From contig CM042091.1 of the NCBI GenBank assembly GCA_023512835.1, positions 48,065,284 to 48,129,283 on the forward strand: DNA of 64,000 nucleotides. The letters run 5' to 3'. Shown piece by piece: positions 50,797 through 62,184 of this stretch. Positions within the stretch are counted from its first letter, which is position 1; each line of letters opens with the position of its first letter. The position numbers and the translations under genes are program-made. This DNA comes from Taxillus chinensis. Its lineage: Eukaryota; Streptophyta; Magnoliopsida; Santalales; Loranthaceae. The notes beneath the pieces were generated by a model. That model worked only from the letters and a program-made list of their open reading frames with translations. It did no database searches and was not told the DNA's origin.

Positions 50797-51363
50797 ATGT
50801 TGGATTTTCATAAAATAATAATTAAGTAAATATTATTATTCAGATTTATGAGACCCATTTATTATGGCAATTCATTGACTGATAGATAACTGCTAGAGTG
50901 ATTTATTTTGGCAATAAATTCATGGATTGATAACTACCATATTCTTCTTCCCATGTCCTGTAGCCCCCCACTTTATTGCTACACATTGAATTTGCTCCAT
51001 GATGGTTGGAGTAATATACAAATTAAAATGCGTTTCTTTTTCTGTGATGGTTTACTAAGCCTACTCTCCTAAGGAATAATATCATCTAAAATTGAGTAGA
51101 AGAGTTTGAAAACTAGCAATTAAAAAAAGGAACACATTTTAATTTGTATATTGCTTCAGCCATCATGGAAATGTGTAGCAATAATAGTGGGGGGTTATTG
51201 GACATGGGGAGAAGAATATAAGAGTTATCAATCCATAAATTTATTGCTAAAATAAATTAATATAACAGTTATCTATTAGTTCATGAGTTGCTAGAATAAA
51301 TAGATCACATAAATCTGAATAATAATATTTGCTTAATTATTATTTTATGAAAATCCAACATGC
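50797..51363. repeat. 0.57-kb fold-back (inverted repeat) at the Copia 3' end
   Basis: The left arm (about 50,795-51,045) begins TGTTGGATTTTCATAAAATA and the right arm (about 51,115-51,363) ends with its inverse complement. The arms correspond throughout with scattered differences, for example CCCCCCAC near 50,965 against GTGGGGGG near 51,188. The left arm directly follows a purine tract like a Copia polypurine tract, and TGTTGGA is a typical Copia LTR start. The structure may therefore be a 3' LTR piece met by an inverted copy of itself, or a separate fold-back element inserted there. Confidence 0.75.
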
Positions 51364-52000
51364 ATTTCATATAACCCAATAAAATTTTGAATTATAAAAA
51401 AATTGTATTTGATCGGAGATAGAAATTTTTTTAAAAATTAAATGTCATAAATCTATTATAAAATAGAATATGATGAGTTCGGACAATAACATAGAAGTTT
51501 TTTTTTTTAAAATTTAAATTTTGATTTTAAAATAGAAAATAAATAAAATTTATTTTTTAAAAATTAGAAATAAGATGAACTTTTTTTTTAAAATTAATAT
51601 TTTATTTTAATTATAATTTAAATAAAATATTATTTTATTTAGAAAATAAATATACTAAATAATCTTATGGACTGAATTTTATTTTTGAAAATAAAACCAT
51701 ATTTTAAAATCATTCAACCAACATGAGTTCATAGTCGTAGAAGCTACCGGCACGCACGTTAGGTATGTTTTGAGGTAAATTAAAATTGTTTTGTTTTATT
51801 TTTTAAAAATTTAAATGTATATATCTATAAATAATATAAATAGTTACATAAATAGTAATGGTTAAAATAATATTTTGATCTATTTATATTTTCACGAAAA
51901 ATAACCTGATCCCATAATCTGCATCTCCTTTCTCAGATTTGATGTGACGTCAGCAGATATTATTTGAAAGTATTTAAAAAAAACTCAAATGAAAATACTA

Positions 52001-52040
<40 letters not shown>

Positions 52041-52568
52041 TATGAAAAATTTAATATAAAACGGATTTATGAATTATTTTATAATTAAAATGTATAAATT
52101 AATTATAAATTTATAATAAAAAAAATTCAAAAATTAAATATTTAATTAAATTTTGATAATATAATATAATATTGTATAAATCATTTTGGCAAGTTAAAGG
52201 GATTTGGAATAAAAAATTAATAATCAACATCCTAACATCATTATCTGAATAAAAAAGGTGATGCTATTGGGAAATCATCAATAAAATAGGAATTTTTAAA
52301 AATTATAAAATAATTTATAATAATAAATTTTTTTTTGGAAAAATGATATAGTTTTAGGACATAGTATATGAATTCATAGAGTCATACTACATAAATATGA
52401 GATTTTCTTTTTATTACAAGAATTTTTAATCTAGATCGTTAGATTAAAATTAATAATTTAAATTAATTTTTTTTAACTTCACGTGAAAATATAAAAATCT
52501 AATTTAAACCTAAAATAACAGTAGTTCAAATTAAAATTCTCGCACAAATTAACCTCAATCATAATAAA

Positions 52569-52610
<42 letters not shown>

Positions 52611-53020
52611 CGTTATGAAAAACAATGGTTATTTTTTTAATATGCTGGTGCATCTAATTATCTGTGTATATAAATTCATCCAAAATTTATGGTTTCGACG
52701 GAGCAATGATATTAGGCGGTTAAAATAGACAATACATATACAATGTGACGCCATCGATGTCCCAAGTCCCAACGTGGCGGGGTGGACGGATGAATTCCGC
52801 CGATGAAAGACGATGGGCCAGACAAAGACGGCCGCTCCGCTCCATCCCACACCACATGGCTGCGTCCCGCGTGGGTTTGTGTAGTCTCATTATTTGCGTG
52901 TCCTTTCTTTGTTTCCATCTCGCAGTCTGGCAGTCTCCGCTCAGCTCCTCCATTCATTCATTCCTTCCTTCCTTCCTAATTTCCTATGTACTGAAAACTT
53001 CAGTACGGTCGGAGGGAGGG
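51364..53020. other. AT-rich DNA upstream of P5CS copy 2
   Basis: No gene is present. It contains (AT)n runs at 52,007-52,039 and 52,572-52,606 and a decayed relative of the 32.2-kb MITE at about 52,420-52,545 (AATCTAGATCGTTAGATTAA). The stretch near 51,500-51,880 resembles the DNA upstream of P5CS copy 1. Confidence 0.5.
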
Positions 53021-53033
53021 ACCTTGGGCCCGT

Positions 53034-53113
53034 GAACGTCGTCGTTTAGCCGCCCCTTCCGCACAAAGTCGCCACGTGGGACGCGGGGGTGGGTCGTCGC
53101 CCCGCATTTAAAA
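53034..53113 (+). promoter_or_regulatory. P5CS copy 2 promoter block with G-box/ABRE and TATA-like element
   Basis: GAACGTCGTCGTTTAG (53,034-53,049) is identical in copy 1. The G-box CACGTG lies at 53,073-53,078 within GCCACGTGGGAC. The DRE core that overlaps the G-box in copy 1 is lost here, because CCGAC reads CGCCA. TTTAAAA at 53,107-53,113 is a plausible TATA-type element about 160 bp before the start codon. ABA-type bZIP control is an inference from the motif and from known P5CS behaviour. Confidence 0.5.
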
Positions 53114-53274
53114 TCCTTGCCCCTCGGCTCTGCCTCTGTCGCCACAATCCACAAACAAAACAACCACACTGCCCTGCCTGCCGCCGCTCATCACCATTCA
53201 CCGTCCCTCCCTCGCCCTCGTTTCGAACCCGGATCCCATCGTCTTCCCCAACACCTCCCGTCCGCTGGGAACCC

Positions 53275-56141
53275 ATGGATCCTTCCCGAGCATTCGTGAA
53301 GGACGTCAAACGCGTCGTCGTTAAGGTTTGTGCCTGCCTGCTTCCACTTCTCCCTCTCTCCCTCTCTCCCTGTCCTTGAAATTTAGTGTTCCTCTTAGTA
53401 TGTTGTTTCTCAGTTCTCGTTTTTGGGTTTTATTATTGTTAGTGCTTTGATTTGTATGTCCATTGTTATGCTTCATCACTTCTCTTACTACGTCAGGTTT
53501 TGGTTCGGTTCGGTTCACGGAGTGGAATAAAAGTGGAATATTAAAATATAATAGAAAATGAATAGATAAGGTTTCGGCTGGTTCATAGAATCAGGAAATA
53601 GTTAATGCCACACGTATCGAGTGTAAGATTCGGTCTAAAGCTATGTACCCGCTCCATCCAAGTAGACTAGACTAGGAGTGTCTATTCCAACCCCAAATAG
53701 CGAACCCAATAGAGGAGTATTCATTCTTTATTATGGACTAAAGCCGATGTAGAATGACTATTCAATCGAACCAAACATGTTGAGTTAATTTGTTCACGCA
53801 TTATCTATGGGGAATAATTTCATTTTCATTAAAAAAAAAAATCAGATTATAGGAAATTAAATTTACCCAAAACGCCAACACTAAGAACGGAGACAATATA
53901 TATTTCCTCCAACTTGAACTACAAAGATTTATAGGAACAACTGGGGCTTACAAACAGTCACACCAATGGGTTTGTTTTTCTAAGCAGTACTTTTGTGACG
54001 AATCTTTGGCTGAATCAGACACTGAGCTGTTGAAACTGTTTTTTTTTTTTCCTTTTCCTCTACTGAATAATACTCCAGGATTGTGCGCCTACCATAATGC
54101 TAGATGCCAGGTCACTCATCTCCATGTGATAGAGTATGTGGTAGTTCAGCCAATATGAAGTTAATCAGTGGTGATTACTGATTACTACAATTATTTCTCA
54201 AGTAGAATCTAGTACTATCATTAGTATGCATGCATAGAATTTGCAATTTGGTTGGTTACACCTTCTTAACGTATATGGAGTATTTTAGCATATATGCTTT
54301 CTTTTATAAATGTTTTCATGTGAGGTGGCAACAGCGGCTAGTGTTAAAATGAATGTGTGACTGATCTCTTGTTGGGCTTCTACAGGTTGGAACAGCTGTG
54401 GTCACTCGATCGGATGGAAGATTAGCTGTAGGAAGAATTGGAGCCCTTTGTGAGCAGGTATATTGTGGTTTTTCCTAAACCCTTGCCCAGGGATTATCCA
54501 ATAGTTTTCTATTTTTTTTTTGTGTGCTGAATTGATGGACAAAAAGAAAAGGATTCACCTGTTAAAAAAATCAGAAAAAGGAGAAGAAAAGCAGCTGCAT
54601 TGACTTTGTGGTACTGCGAACCACAATTTCAAACAATGGATTATTTTCTAACAATTTCTACAAACATCCTAAGAAAAAGTTGAAAAACATTACACTACAT
54701 TCTTTATTTCTCCCTTGATTTGTTGGTGTGATAATGCATCCATAATTTTATTTTTAAATTGCAATGGCTACAGCTGAAGGAATTAAACTCTAAAGGGTTT
54801 GAAGTCATTTTGGTGACCTCAGGTGCTGTTGGTGTTGGCCGCCAGCGGCTTAGATACAGGAAATTGATTAACAGTAGGTCTGTATGCTTCCCTTTCGTCA
54901 TTTGTCTTACATTTTTTGCTTCATAATTTTTTTCATAGCACTTAAAAAAATCTAAAACAGCTGTTGATTGTTTGTGAAATTTAACTCTATATACTTGGGT
55001 TCATTATTATATTGACTGCTGTCAGGCTGAATTGTTGATCGTATTATTATTCATGTGATTAATCTAAAAAGAATGAATGCATCATTATTTTTGCAGCTTG
55101 GCTGATCTCCAAAAACCTCAGGTTGAACTTGATGGAAAGGCTTGTGCAGCTGTTGGACAGAGCAGCCTCATGGCCCTTTATGATGCTTTGTTCAGCCAGG
55201 TAAGGACATAGCACAGTTATGCATCATGAAGATTTGTTTGAATATGTAGAATACTTTTCATAGGCCTTTTCCCCTAATATCTGAATTCTAACACCATATT
55301 CAATTATTCATTGTGCAGCTTGATGTGTCCTCTTCTCAACTTATTGTGACAGATACTGATTTTAGGAATCAAGATTTCAGAATGCAACTATCTGAAACTG
55401 TGAAGTCTTTGTTTTCTCTGAAGGTTATTCCTATCTTCAATGAAAATGACGCTGTTAGTACCAGGAAAACTCCGTATGAGGTATGCCAATTTTTGAATCG
55501 TTGCCTTCTAGTGTAAATTTATATAAGAAAAATCTTATATGAGCCTAAAGTTTGTTACTTTAATATAAAAGTCGTCATACAAAAACCATTCTTGCCCAGT
55601 CATTTGTCATATTTTTGTTTACACTTAGCTTGGATGGAGAAGAGCATTGAAGAATGATGAAGAGGGAGTATACTTATTTAGCAATAGCCTTGATTGTGCT
55701 TTTGTATCTCCATAAAGTTTCCCATGTACAAACTAAAAGTTCATTTTCTGTTCATAGTTGTTTTTAATTACATTGGGAGAGAAAATAATCTTAATACTAG
55801 TTTCTCTCTTGCTCCCAAATTCTCTTGAATTGATTCTAAATCTGACTAGAGCATGATTTGCAGGATTCATCTGGTATATTTTGGGATAATGACAGTCTGG
55901 CAGCTTTATTGGCCCTGGAAGTTAAGGCAGACCTTCTTATCTTGTTGAGTGATGTTGAAGGCCTCTATAGTGGTCCCCCAAGTGAGCCGCATTCAAAGCT
56001 AATTCACACATACATGAAGGGTAAGCATCAATCTGAAATTACATTTGGAGACAAGTCTAGATTGGGCAGAGGGGGTATGACTGCCAAAGTTAAAGCTGCT
56101 GTCTATGCAGCTGATGCTGGTATCCCTGTTGTCATTACCAG
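53275..56141 (+). CDS. P5CS: Delta-1-pyrroline-5-carboxylate synthase, copy 2 (exons 1-6 only in window)
   Basis: Exons 53275-53325, 54386-54457, 54774-54877, 55097-55199, 55319-55480 and 55864-56141 have the same lengths and phases as exons 1-6 of copy 1, with GT-AG introns. They encode about 256 residues, the glutamate 5-kinase domain, with no stop or frameshift. Motifs are [68 protein letters not shown] and [12 protein letters not shown]. Arg64 and Trp171 agree with known plant P5CS, unlike copy 1. The sequence after exon 6 continues as intron 6, then transposons. Exon 7 and the reductase domain were not found up to 64,000, so the gene either has an intron longer than 7.8 kb or is truncated. 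A kinase-only protein would leave glutamyl phosphate unreduced. Confidence 0.88.
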
Positions 56142-56156
56142 GTTTAATTTTGTTAA

Positions 56157-56720
56157 CATATTTCTGATCTTATTGTACAATTCTACCAGATGTTTTTATT
56201 GGTTTCTTATCTGTAGCTTGCATTGTTTTTAGTTTTAACTGAGATGGGATGCTGGCCATTTTATTTAATGTGGTTGACTCTAGTTCATAAAATGAACTAT
56301 TCGCTCTTAAGGGTTAAGAATGACTTCTTGTGTGCACATTAAATGATAGATATAACATACTGCTCACAAAATAGCATAATGATCTAATCTAATAGAGAAA
56401 AGGAAATGATACTAAAAAACTTTTTGTGTGTTTTATTTTGTTTACATATTTCTGATCTAATTTTACAATTCTACCAATTGTTTTTATTGGTTGCTTATCT
56501 GTACCATGCATTGTTTTTAGTTTCAACTAAGATGGGATGCTGGCCATTTATTTAATGTGCTTGACTGAGTCTTGTTCATAAAATGAACTATTTGCTCTTA
56601 AGGGTTAAGAACGATTTCTTGTTCACATTGAGTGATAGATATAACATACTGCTCACAAAATAGCATAAGGTCTAATACATCAGAGAAAGTGATACTAAAA
56701 ATACCTTTTGTGTGTTTTTA
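56157..56720. repeat. Tandem duplication of about 288 bp in intron 6 of P5CS copy 2
   Basis: Unit 1 (about 56,157-56,444) and unit 2 (about 56,445-56,720) align end to end. Both start CATATTTCTGATCT and share GATGGGATGCTGGCCAT, ATAAAATGAACTATT and ATAACATACTGCTCACAAAA, with scattered differences. The copies are direct and adjacent, so the event was a local duplication and is not recent. Copy 1 has only the start of this segment. Confidence 0.85.
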
Positions 56721-56739
56721 GCCATATTTTTAATATGTT

Positions 56740-57040
56740 GTCCACAAAGAATGATAAGAGCATCTCCAGCCATATTCTTATCATTCTCATATGGGAAAGT
56801 AAGAAATGCTTCAGGAAAGTGATACGGATCGTTAAATGTTGATTTTCAATCCCTTCATCATCTACCCCCAAACCTTCATCTCTTATTCCTTCCTTAGAAA
56901 TGTTTCTCTTTTGTTCACCCTCAAATCTATGGTCCATAGCTTCTTGCATTAAATTTTCCTCAGAATTTTCATAATTTTCATCAATCAAAGGGGATTTCTT
57001 AGTGTCCAAATTAGAAGAGCATATTTGTTGGACAGCATTG
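56740..57040 (-). other. Unrecognised minus-strand frame next to a GAGCATCTCCAGCC motif
   Basis: A 104-codon minus-strand frame (57,009-56,695) is acidic and Asn/Glu-rich in its first half. I do not recognise it. AGAGCATCTCCAGCCATATT, near 56,757, is a word that commonly starts plant DNA transposons and MITEs, so a captured fragment is possible. No second end was found. Confidence 0.25.
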
Positions 57041-57275
57041 TCTATAATGGCCTAGTTTGGTAATGCTTTTGAGAAACTATTTTAGTTTATTTTTAAGCAA
57101 AAGCAGCAATATCCATTTGGTAAAAACAAAAAAAAGTACTTAGATTTTTATTTTTTGTTTTTTTAGTAAAAAGCAAAAACAATTTAAAGATAGTTGAAAT
57201 AAGTTTCTAATTAATTAAATTGTTAATATTTGTAAATATTTGATACATGTTTAGTTGTTTTTTAGGTCTTCCATG

Positions 57276-57315
<40 letters not shown>
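57276..57315. repeat. (TA)n microsatellite
   Basis: About 20 TA units just before a Copia-like leader. Confidence 0.95.
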
Positions 57316-57318
<3 letters not shown>

Positions 57319-57374
57319 TGAGTTTTGTAATATCTCAACGAATAATGATAAGAAATATTTTTTCTTATTTTTTA

Positions 57375-58300
57375 ACTTGGTATTAAAGCCAAAGTCTAAC
57401 CTAGGAGGGCTCCCGTCACCACTCTTCTCGTTGATGGTTAATTTATCTTTCCCCTGTTGCTTCTGTTGTGGTCGCCCTTTCGACATGTGCTAGAGGCAGA
57501 GAAAAGCGTTGTCTTATGTGTCTCTAGATTGGGCAGCGTATTTTCTTGATCGTCTCTACTGTGAGTAATGATCCTTTGCTGCCTCAGTTATCTTTGCCAT
57601 CGTTTCATTGCTGCCACCATCGTAGCCATTATCATTGTTGTCGCTGTGTCCTGAAGGAAAGCGTCACACGCCCTACCGTGACCACAACAACGTTATGACT
57701 AAAACTGTTGTCGTGCTATAGCAAGGTGCAGTCATCGTAGCTGCCGTTGTTGCCACTGCAGTCCACTTTTGCTGTGCGCCACCGTGCTATTGTTTTTTTC
57801 AAATTGTAGCGCACTCTTACGAGTTATAAGCTGCATTTTCTCACGGTTTAAGCTTCTAGGTTACGTTTAACTTAACTTTAAGAGTTTATTATTCTACTTT
57901 AGTTTGCACTCATCATGAATAAGCTCTATGGGGTTTGAGATAGCAAGGTTCAATTAATTGTCACCATTCAAGAGACAAATATGTCAATCCATCTAAAGCT
58001 AAATAGTACCAATTAAAGTATTTTGTCTAAGGTTTTGGAAATGCATATTGCTGGAAGTAAGAAGAAGAGATATGTCACAGGAAGAAAGGTGGCCCCTTCG
58101 GAAAGTCATCTGGATTCAGATGAATGGGAAGCTGAAGGTGCACTTGTTAAGTGGTGGCGTATCAATTTCACGACTCCTCATATGATGTCTCATTTTGTGC
58201 AATATAGAACAGCTAAGGAAGTATGGGATGCTGTTAAGAGGAGTCATCTTAATGCCTCAAACTCTTTTCAAAGCAAAGATATTATTATGGCACTATCGGT
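57375..58300 (+). pseudogene. Copia leader and gag fragment
   Basis: TTGGTATTAAAGCC at about 57,375 resembles a Copia primer-binding site (initiator Met type, TGGTATCAGAGCC) with changes. A gag of the retrotransposon_gag/UBN2 type is readable from about 57,975 to 58,300: VLEMHIAGSKKKRYVTGRK, APSES, EWEAEGALVKWW, and YRTAKEVWDAVKRSHLNASN. The start is broken by stops, and the match ends near 58,300. It lies in what would be intron 6 of P5CS copy 2, in the same direction. Confidence 0.65.
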
Positions 58301-58472
58301 TGAGATATTCTTCTTTTTCTTATTTAAAACTTTTATTTTTTCATTTATTTTCTAATATTTCTATTTCTAGTTTAAAGTATGAACAATGCATTTATGCTAA
58401 TAAAACTCTACATTCAAATAAGTTTCAATAAGTCTTATTTCTTTTTCATGTGTGTATATTGATGTTTGTGAC

Positions 58473-59432
58473 TAGGGATGACAATTTTACCTATACCCGC
58501 CCCGCCCCGACCCGTACCCGCCCTAATGGGGCGGGTTTTTTTTGAATTTAACGGGGCACGGGGCGGGTACAGGGCAACATTTTTTTGCCCCGCCAGGGTA
58601 CGGGGTGGGGACGGGGCAAGCATGCCACGCCCCACGAACCCGCCTCGCCCCATGAAAAAATCCCTGCCCCGTTTACCCGATTAGTTGTCGCCCGTCCCGC
58701 GCACTAGCCCAGCCCAACCCTCTCAAATTCTGCCCAGCCCAACGGCCTAGCTTGCATGCCTTGCTCAATCCAGCCCGGCCGCCCAGGCCCGCACGCCCAT
58801 CCTGCTGAAATTCTTGCAAAATATAATGTAAGTATGCAGTTTTGAAGCCAAGACCTCATTCTTACTTATATAGCTGCCAAACCAGCAGACCAACTAAATT
58901 TTGTTATTAATGCTTATGTAAATAATATATATACTTACTATATCGCATGTACATAATAGTCATATAATTATAACTATAATTATAATTATTAATATTACTA
59001 TTATTAATTATAATTATGATTATTAATATTACTATTATTAATTATAATTATAATTATTAATATTAATAAAGAGTACATACTTTATTTTAAAATAAAAATA
59101 ATTGCAAAGTATATATATGTGTATTATAATAAAAACTTAATGTACTATTAATATTTTGATATAAAATATAAATTCATTAGATTCAAATTTAGTTTTAAAT
59201 TTATTAATATGTATTTAAAACTAAATGATCAAATCAAATATTATTTGACCGATAAATACATTTATATATGAACTTCTAATATCATTTATATGATTTATTA
59301 TTTAAGTTTTTAACAAAAATATGAAATACATACTATCAAAAGTCAAAACTCACTCTCACCGTATATTCTTTGGTATATCAAACTTGTTAGTATTGTTTAA
59401 TTAAATAATAACATTAGTTATAATTATAATAT

Positions 59433-59464
<32 letters not shown>

Positions 59465-59935
59465 TACACTCAATAACTAGTCTTTTACAAAAATAATCAT
59501 ATTGTTGACCGTTTTAATTACATTAAGGCAAACAAGTTTGAGAAACGCGACTTGTCATAATATTGTACTACTTATAACAAAAGTAATATGATAACTATGT
59601 TATATAATTATATTAATTAGGTTTTTACTAATGTGTTATTATTTATTATCAACGATAATTGTATTATTTAAATTATTACTACTCGATACTCAAGTTATTA
59701 CTTATTGATTATAATTTATAAGTGCATATATATATATATATAGTGAAAATTATATAATTATATATATCATATATAACATAATTAATATGATAATTGTAAG
59801 AATCTAAATTTTAATAACTGATATTAGAGAGTTCATTGATAATTATATATGTCATAGATGATTATTGTTATTATGTTGACCTAATTAGTGTTAGTTTATA
59901 TACTTTAAATGTTACATATAAATAATATTAGTAGC

Positions 59936-59982
<47 letters not shown>

Positions 59983-61127
59983 GTAAATGATTTAATTTAA
60001 AAAGAATATCAATTACAAAGTATATATACTTATATTTTAATAAAAATAACATTAAAAAGTAGAAACAATGTTTAATATAAAATACTAACATGTAAAATAT
60101 ACGTGATATAATCATATAGTATATTAGTATGAATTAATATATTATGTATAACATTAGTAATCATATAATTATTCAATCACATAATATTTGATTATATTAT
60201 TTACAATTAAATCTACGTATTAATATTTATTAAAACTAAATTTGAATCTAGCTAATATCCATTTATAAATTATTTTATTCATGATATGAGTCATCGATTG
60301 TGATAGTGACTTTGACATTTGACAGTATGTATTTTCTATTTAAATTTAAAATAATAAATATGTAAATGATATTATTAATTTAAATATGAATACATTTTTA
60401 ATCAAATAAAATTTAATTGGATCACATAATCATAAATTAACTTATTAATAAATTTAAAACTAAATTTAAATCTAATTAATTTATATTTATATTTAAATAG
60501 TAATAGTTAATTTAGTTTTATTATAATACAAATATATATACTTTGTAATTACTTTTATTTTTAAAATAAAGTAAGTACTCTTTATTAATAATTATAATTA
60601 ATAATATTAATAATTATCATTATAATTATTATTACTATTACTATTATTTATATGTGATATAATAAGTATATATATCATTTACATAAATATTAACAATAAA
60701 ATTCAACTAATTTAATGGTTTGGCAGTTATGTAAATAAAGGTGACATGCTGGGTTCAAAACTTCATACATACGTTATATTTTGCAAGAATTTTCGGTTGG
60801 TGGGGCGGTTGGGCGGGTGGGTCGCTAGGCTTGGGCTCGTTGTGGGCTGGACACGCACTGAGCTGGGCTCATAGGCGGGCGGATCGCTGGGCTTGGGCAG
60901 ACGTGGTGGGCTGTGCTTGGGCGGGCCTGTCAGGCTAGGCCCTAGGGCTAGCATGTGATAAAGTGGGAGGCGGGGAAACCCCGTACCCGCCCCATGCCCC
61001 GGCGGGGCGGGGATGGGGCGGAAAATAAAATCCCCGCCGGGGCACGGGGCGGGGACGGGGCGCATTCCCATTAATGGGGATGGGGATGGGGCAACCCAAA
61101 ACCCGCCCCGCCCCATTGCCATCTCTA
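58473..61127. mobile_element. Fold-back hAT-type element, 2.65 kb
   Basis: Perfect 8-bp target duplication TTTGTGAC (58,465-58,472 and 61,128-61,135). The ends are TAGGGATGACAA and, inverted, TAGAGATGGCAA, followed by GGGGCGGG/CCCGCCCC-rich stretches; TAGGGATGGCAA with GC-rich subterminal repeats is a known plant hAT end. Inside, the left arm (to about 59,365) and the right arm (from about 60,295) are inverse complements over roughly 0.9 kb. Shared blocks include TTCTTGCAAAATATAA, CTGCCAAACCA, AATAAAGAGTAC and TTAGTTTTAAATTTATTAAT. The centre is AT-rich with an (AAT)n run. No transposase is present. Confidence 0.85.
59936..59980. repeat. (AAT)n microsatellite
   Basis: About 14-15 uninterrupted AAT/ATA units in the loop of the fold-back hAT element. 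Confidence 0.95.
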
Positions 61128-61135
61128 TTTGTGAC

Positions 61136-61961
61136 CTTTTCTTTACTCCTTTTGCTTTAGGACAATAATACTTTGTCTTTTATTAATGATTATATTAGAG
61201 TGAGTTGGATATATTTGATAAAATCTAAAAGTGATATTATTTATGTCATTCAAGAATACAACAGAGAAGACCTAAAAGGCAACTAAACATATATCAAATA
61301 ATTACAAATATTAATAATTTAGTTAATTGGAAACTTATTCCAACTCTCCCTCTCAAATGATTTTGGAAAATATCAAGAGTTAACGTCCTAAAATCAATTG
61401 GTTATAAAAGAACCTATCCTTGATTTTGTATTAGAATCTACTTAGTTGGTAACTCCTCCAATGTGGGATTCTAACATACCTCCCTCATGTGTCAACGTGG
61501 ATAATATACACGGCCGGAAATCATGAGTAAAGCGAAATACTGGGAACACACTTCTCATGAAATAAATATTGTGAGTGAAAATACAACTTGCTCTAATATC
61601 ATATTAGAATTCAAGGGTCAACGTCTTAAAACTAATTGGATGTAGAAGTATCTACCTTTGGTTCTATATTAAGATATACATGGTTGCTAACTTCTCCAAT
61701 GTGAGACTCTAACAAAGATTACTTTTCAAGGTTGCTTTATCAAAAAGTAACTTTTAAAATTTTATGTGAGAGATAAGAAAATTTTCATTCACTTTATTAA
61801 CGCACTAGATGTACACATATATATACCGTAATTCAATCTTTGACCTTACAACAATTAATACCTATGAATCATAAATACAAATAATAAATATAATGTGTGA
61901 AAATTAAAAAGTTAATATAATTTAAATTAACTTCCAACATTCCCTTCAAGATGATGAATAT
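61136..61961. other. LTR-like intergenic DNA
   Basis: No gene. Two related blocks, AACTCCTCCAATGTGGGATTC (near 61,450; one base change) and AACTTCTCCAATGTGAGACT (near 61,690), together with AACGTC(C/T)TAAAA(T/C)(C/T)AATTGG at 61,383 and 61,620, form a direct repeat of about 240 bp. This vocabulary is common in plant LTRs and their upstream DNA. It lies downstream of the minus-strand Copia pol fragment, where a 3' LTR is expected. Confidence 0.45.
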
Positions 61962-62184
61962 GGGCTTACTTGTTTGTCTTATTTTTTGTTTTTATTTTCA
62001 AAATATGGTAGCTATTTTTGGGTATAAAAGATTGAAAACTAAAACAACAAAAGTTCATTTTTATTTTAGGAGACCTTTAGAACAAAAATAATCTTTTGTT
62101 GTTTTTAATTTTTAGTTTTTTTATTCAAAAGTAACTATCATATTTTAAAAATAAAAATAGAAAACAGAGTAACTAAACAGACCC
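61962..62184. mobile_element. Fold-back MITE of the GGGTCTGTTTAG type
   Basis: The left half starts GGGCTTACTTGTTTGTCTTA and the right half, inverted, starts GGGTCTGTTTAGTTACTCTG. The inverse match continues through TTTATTTTCAAAATATGGTA against TTTATTTTTAAAATATGATA. It is about 223 bp with no coding potential. The exact superfamily and target duplication were not resolved. Confidence 0.65.
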
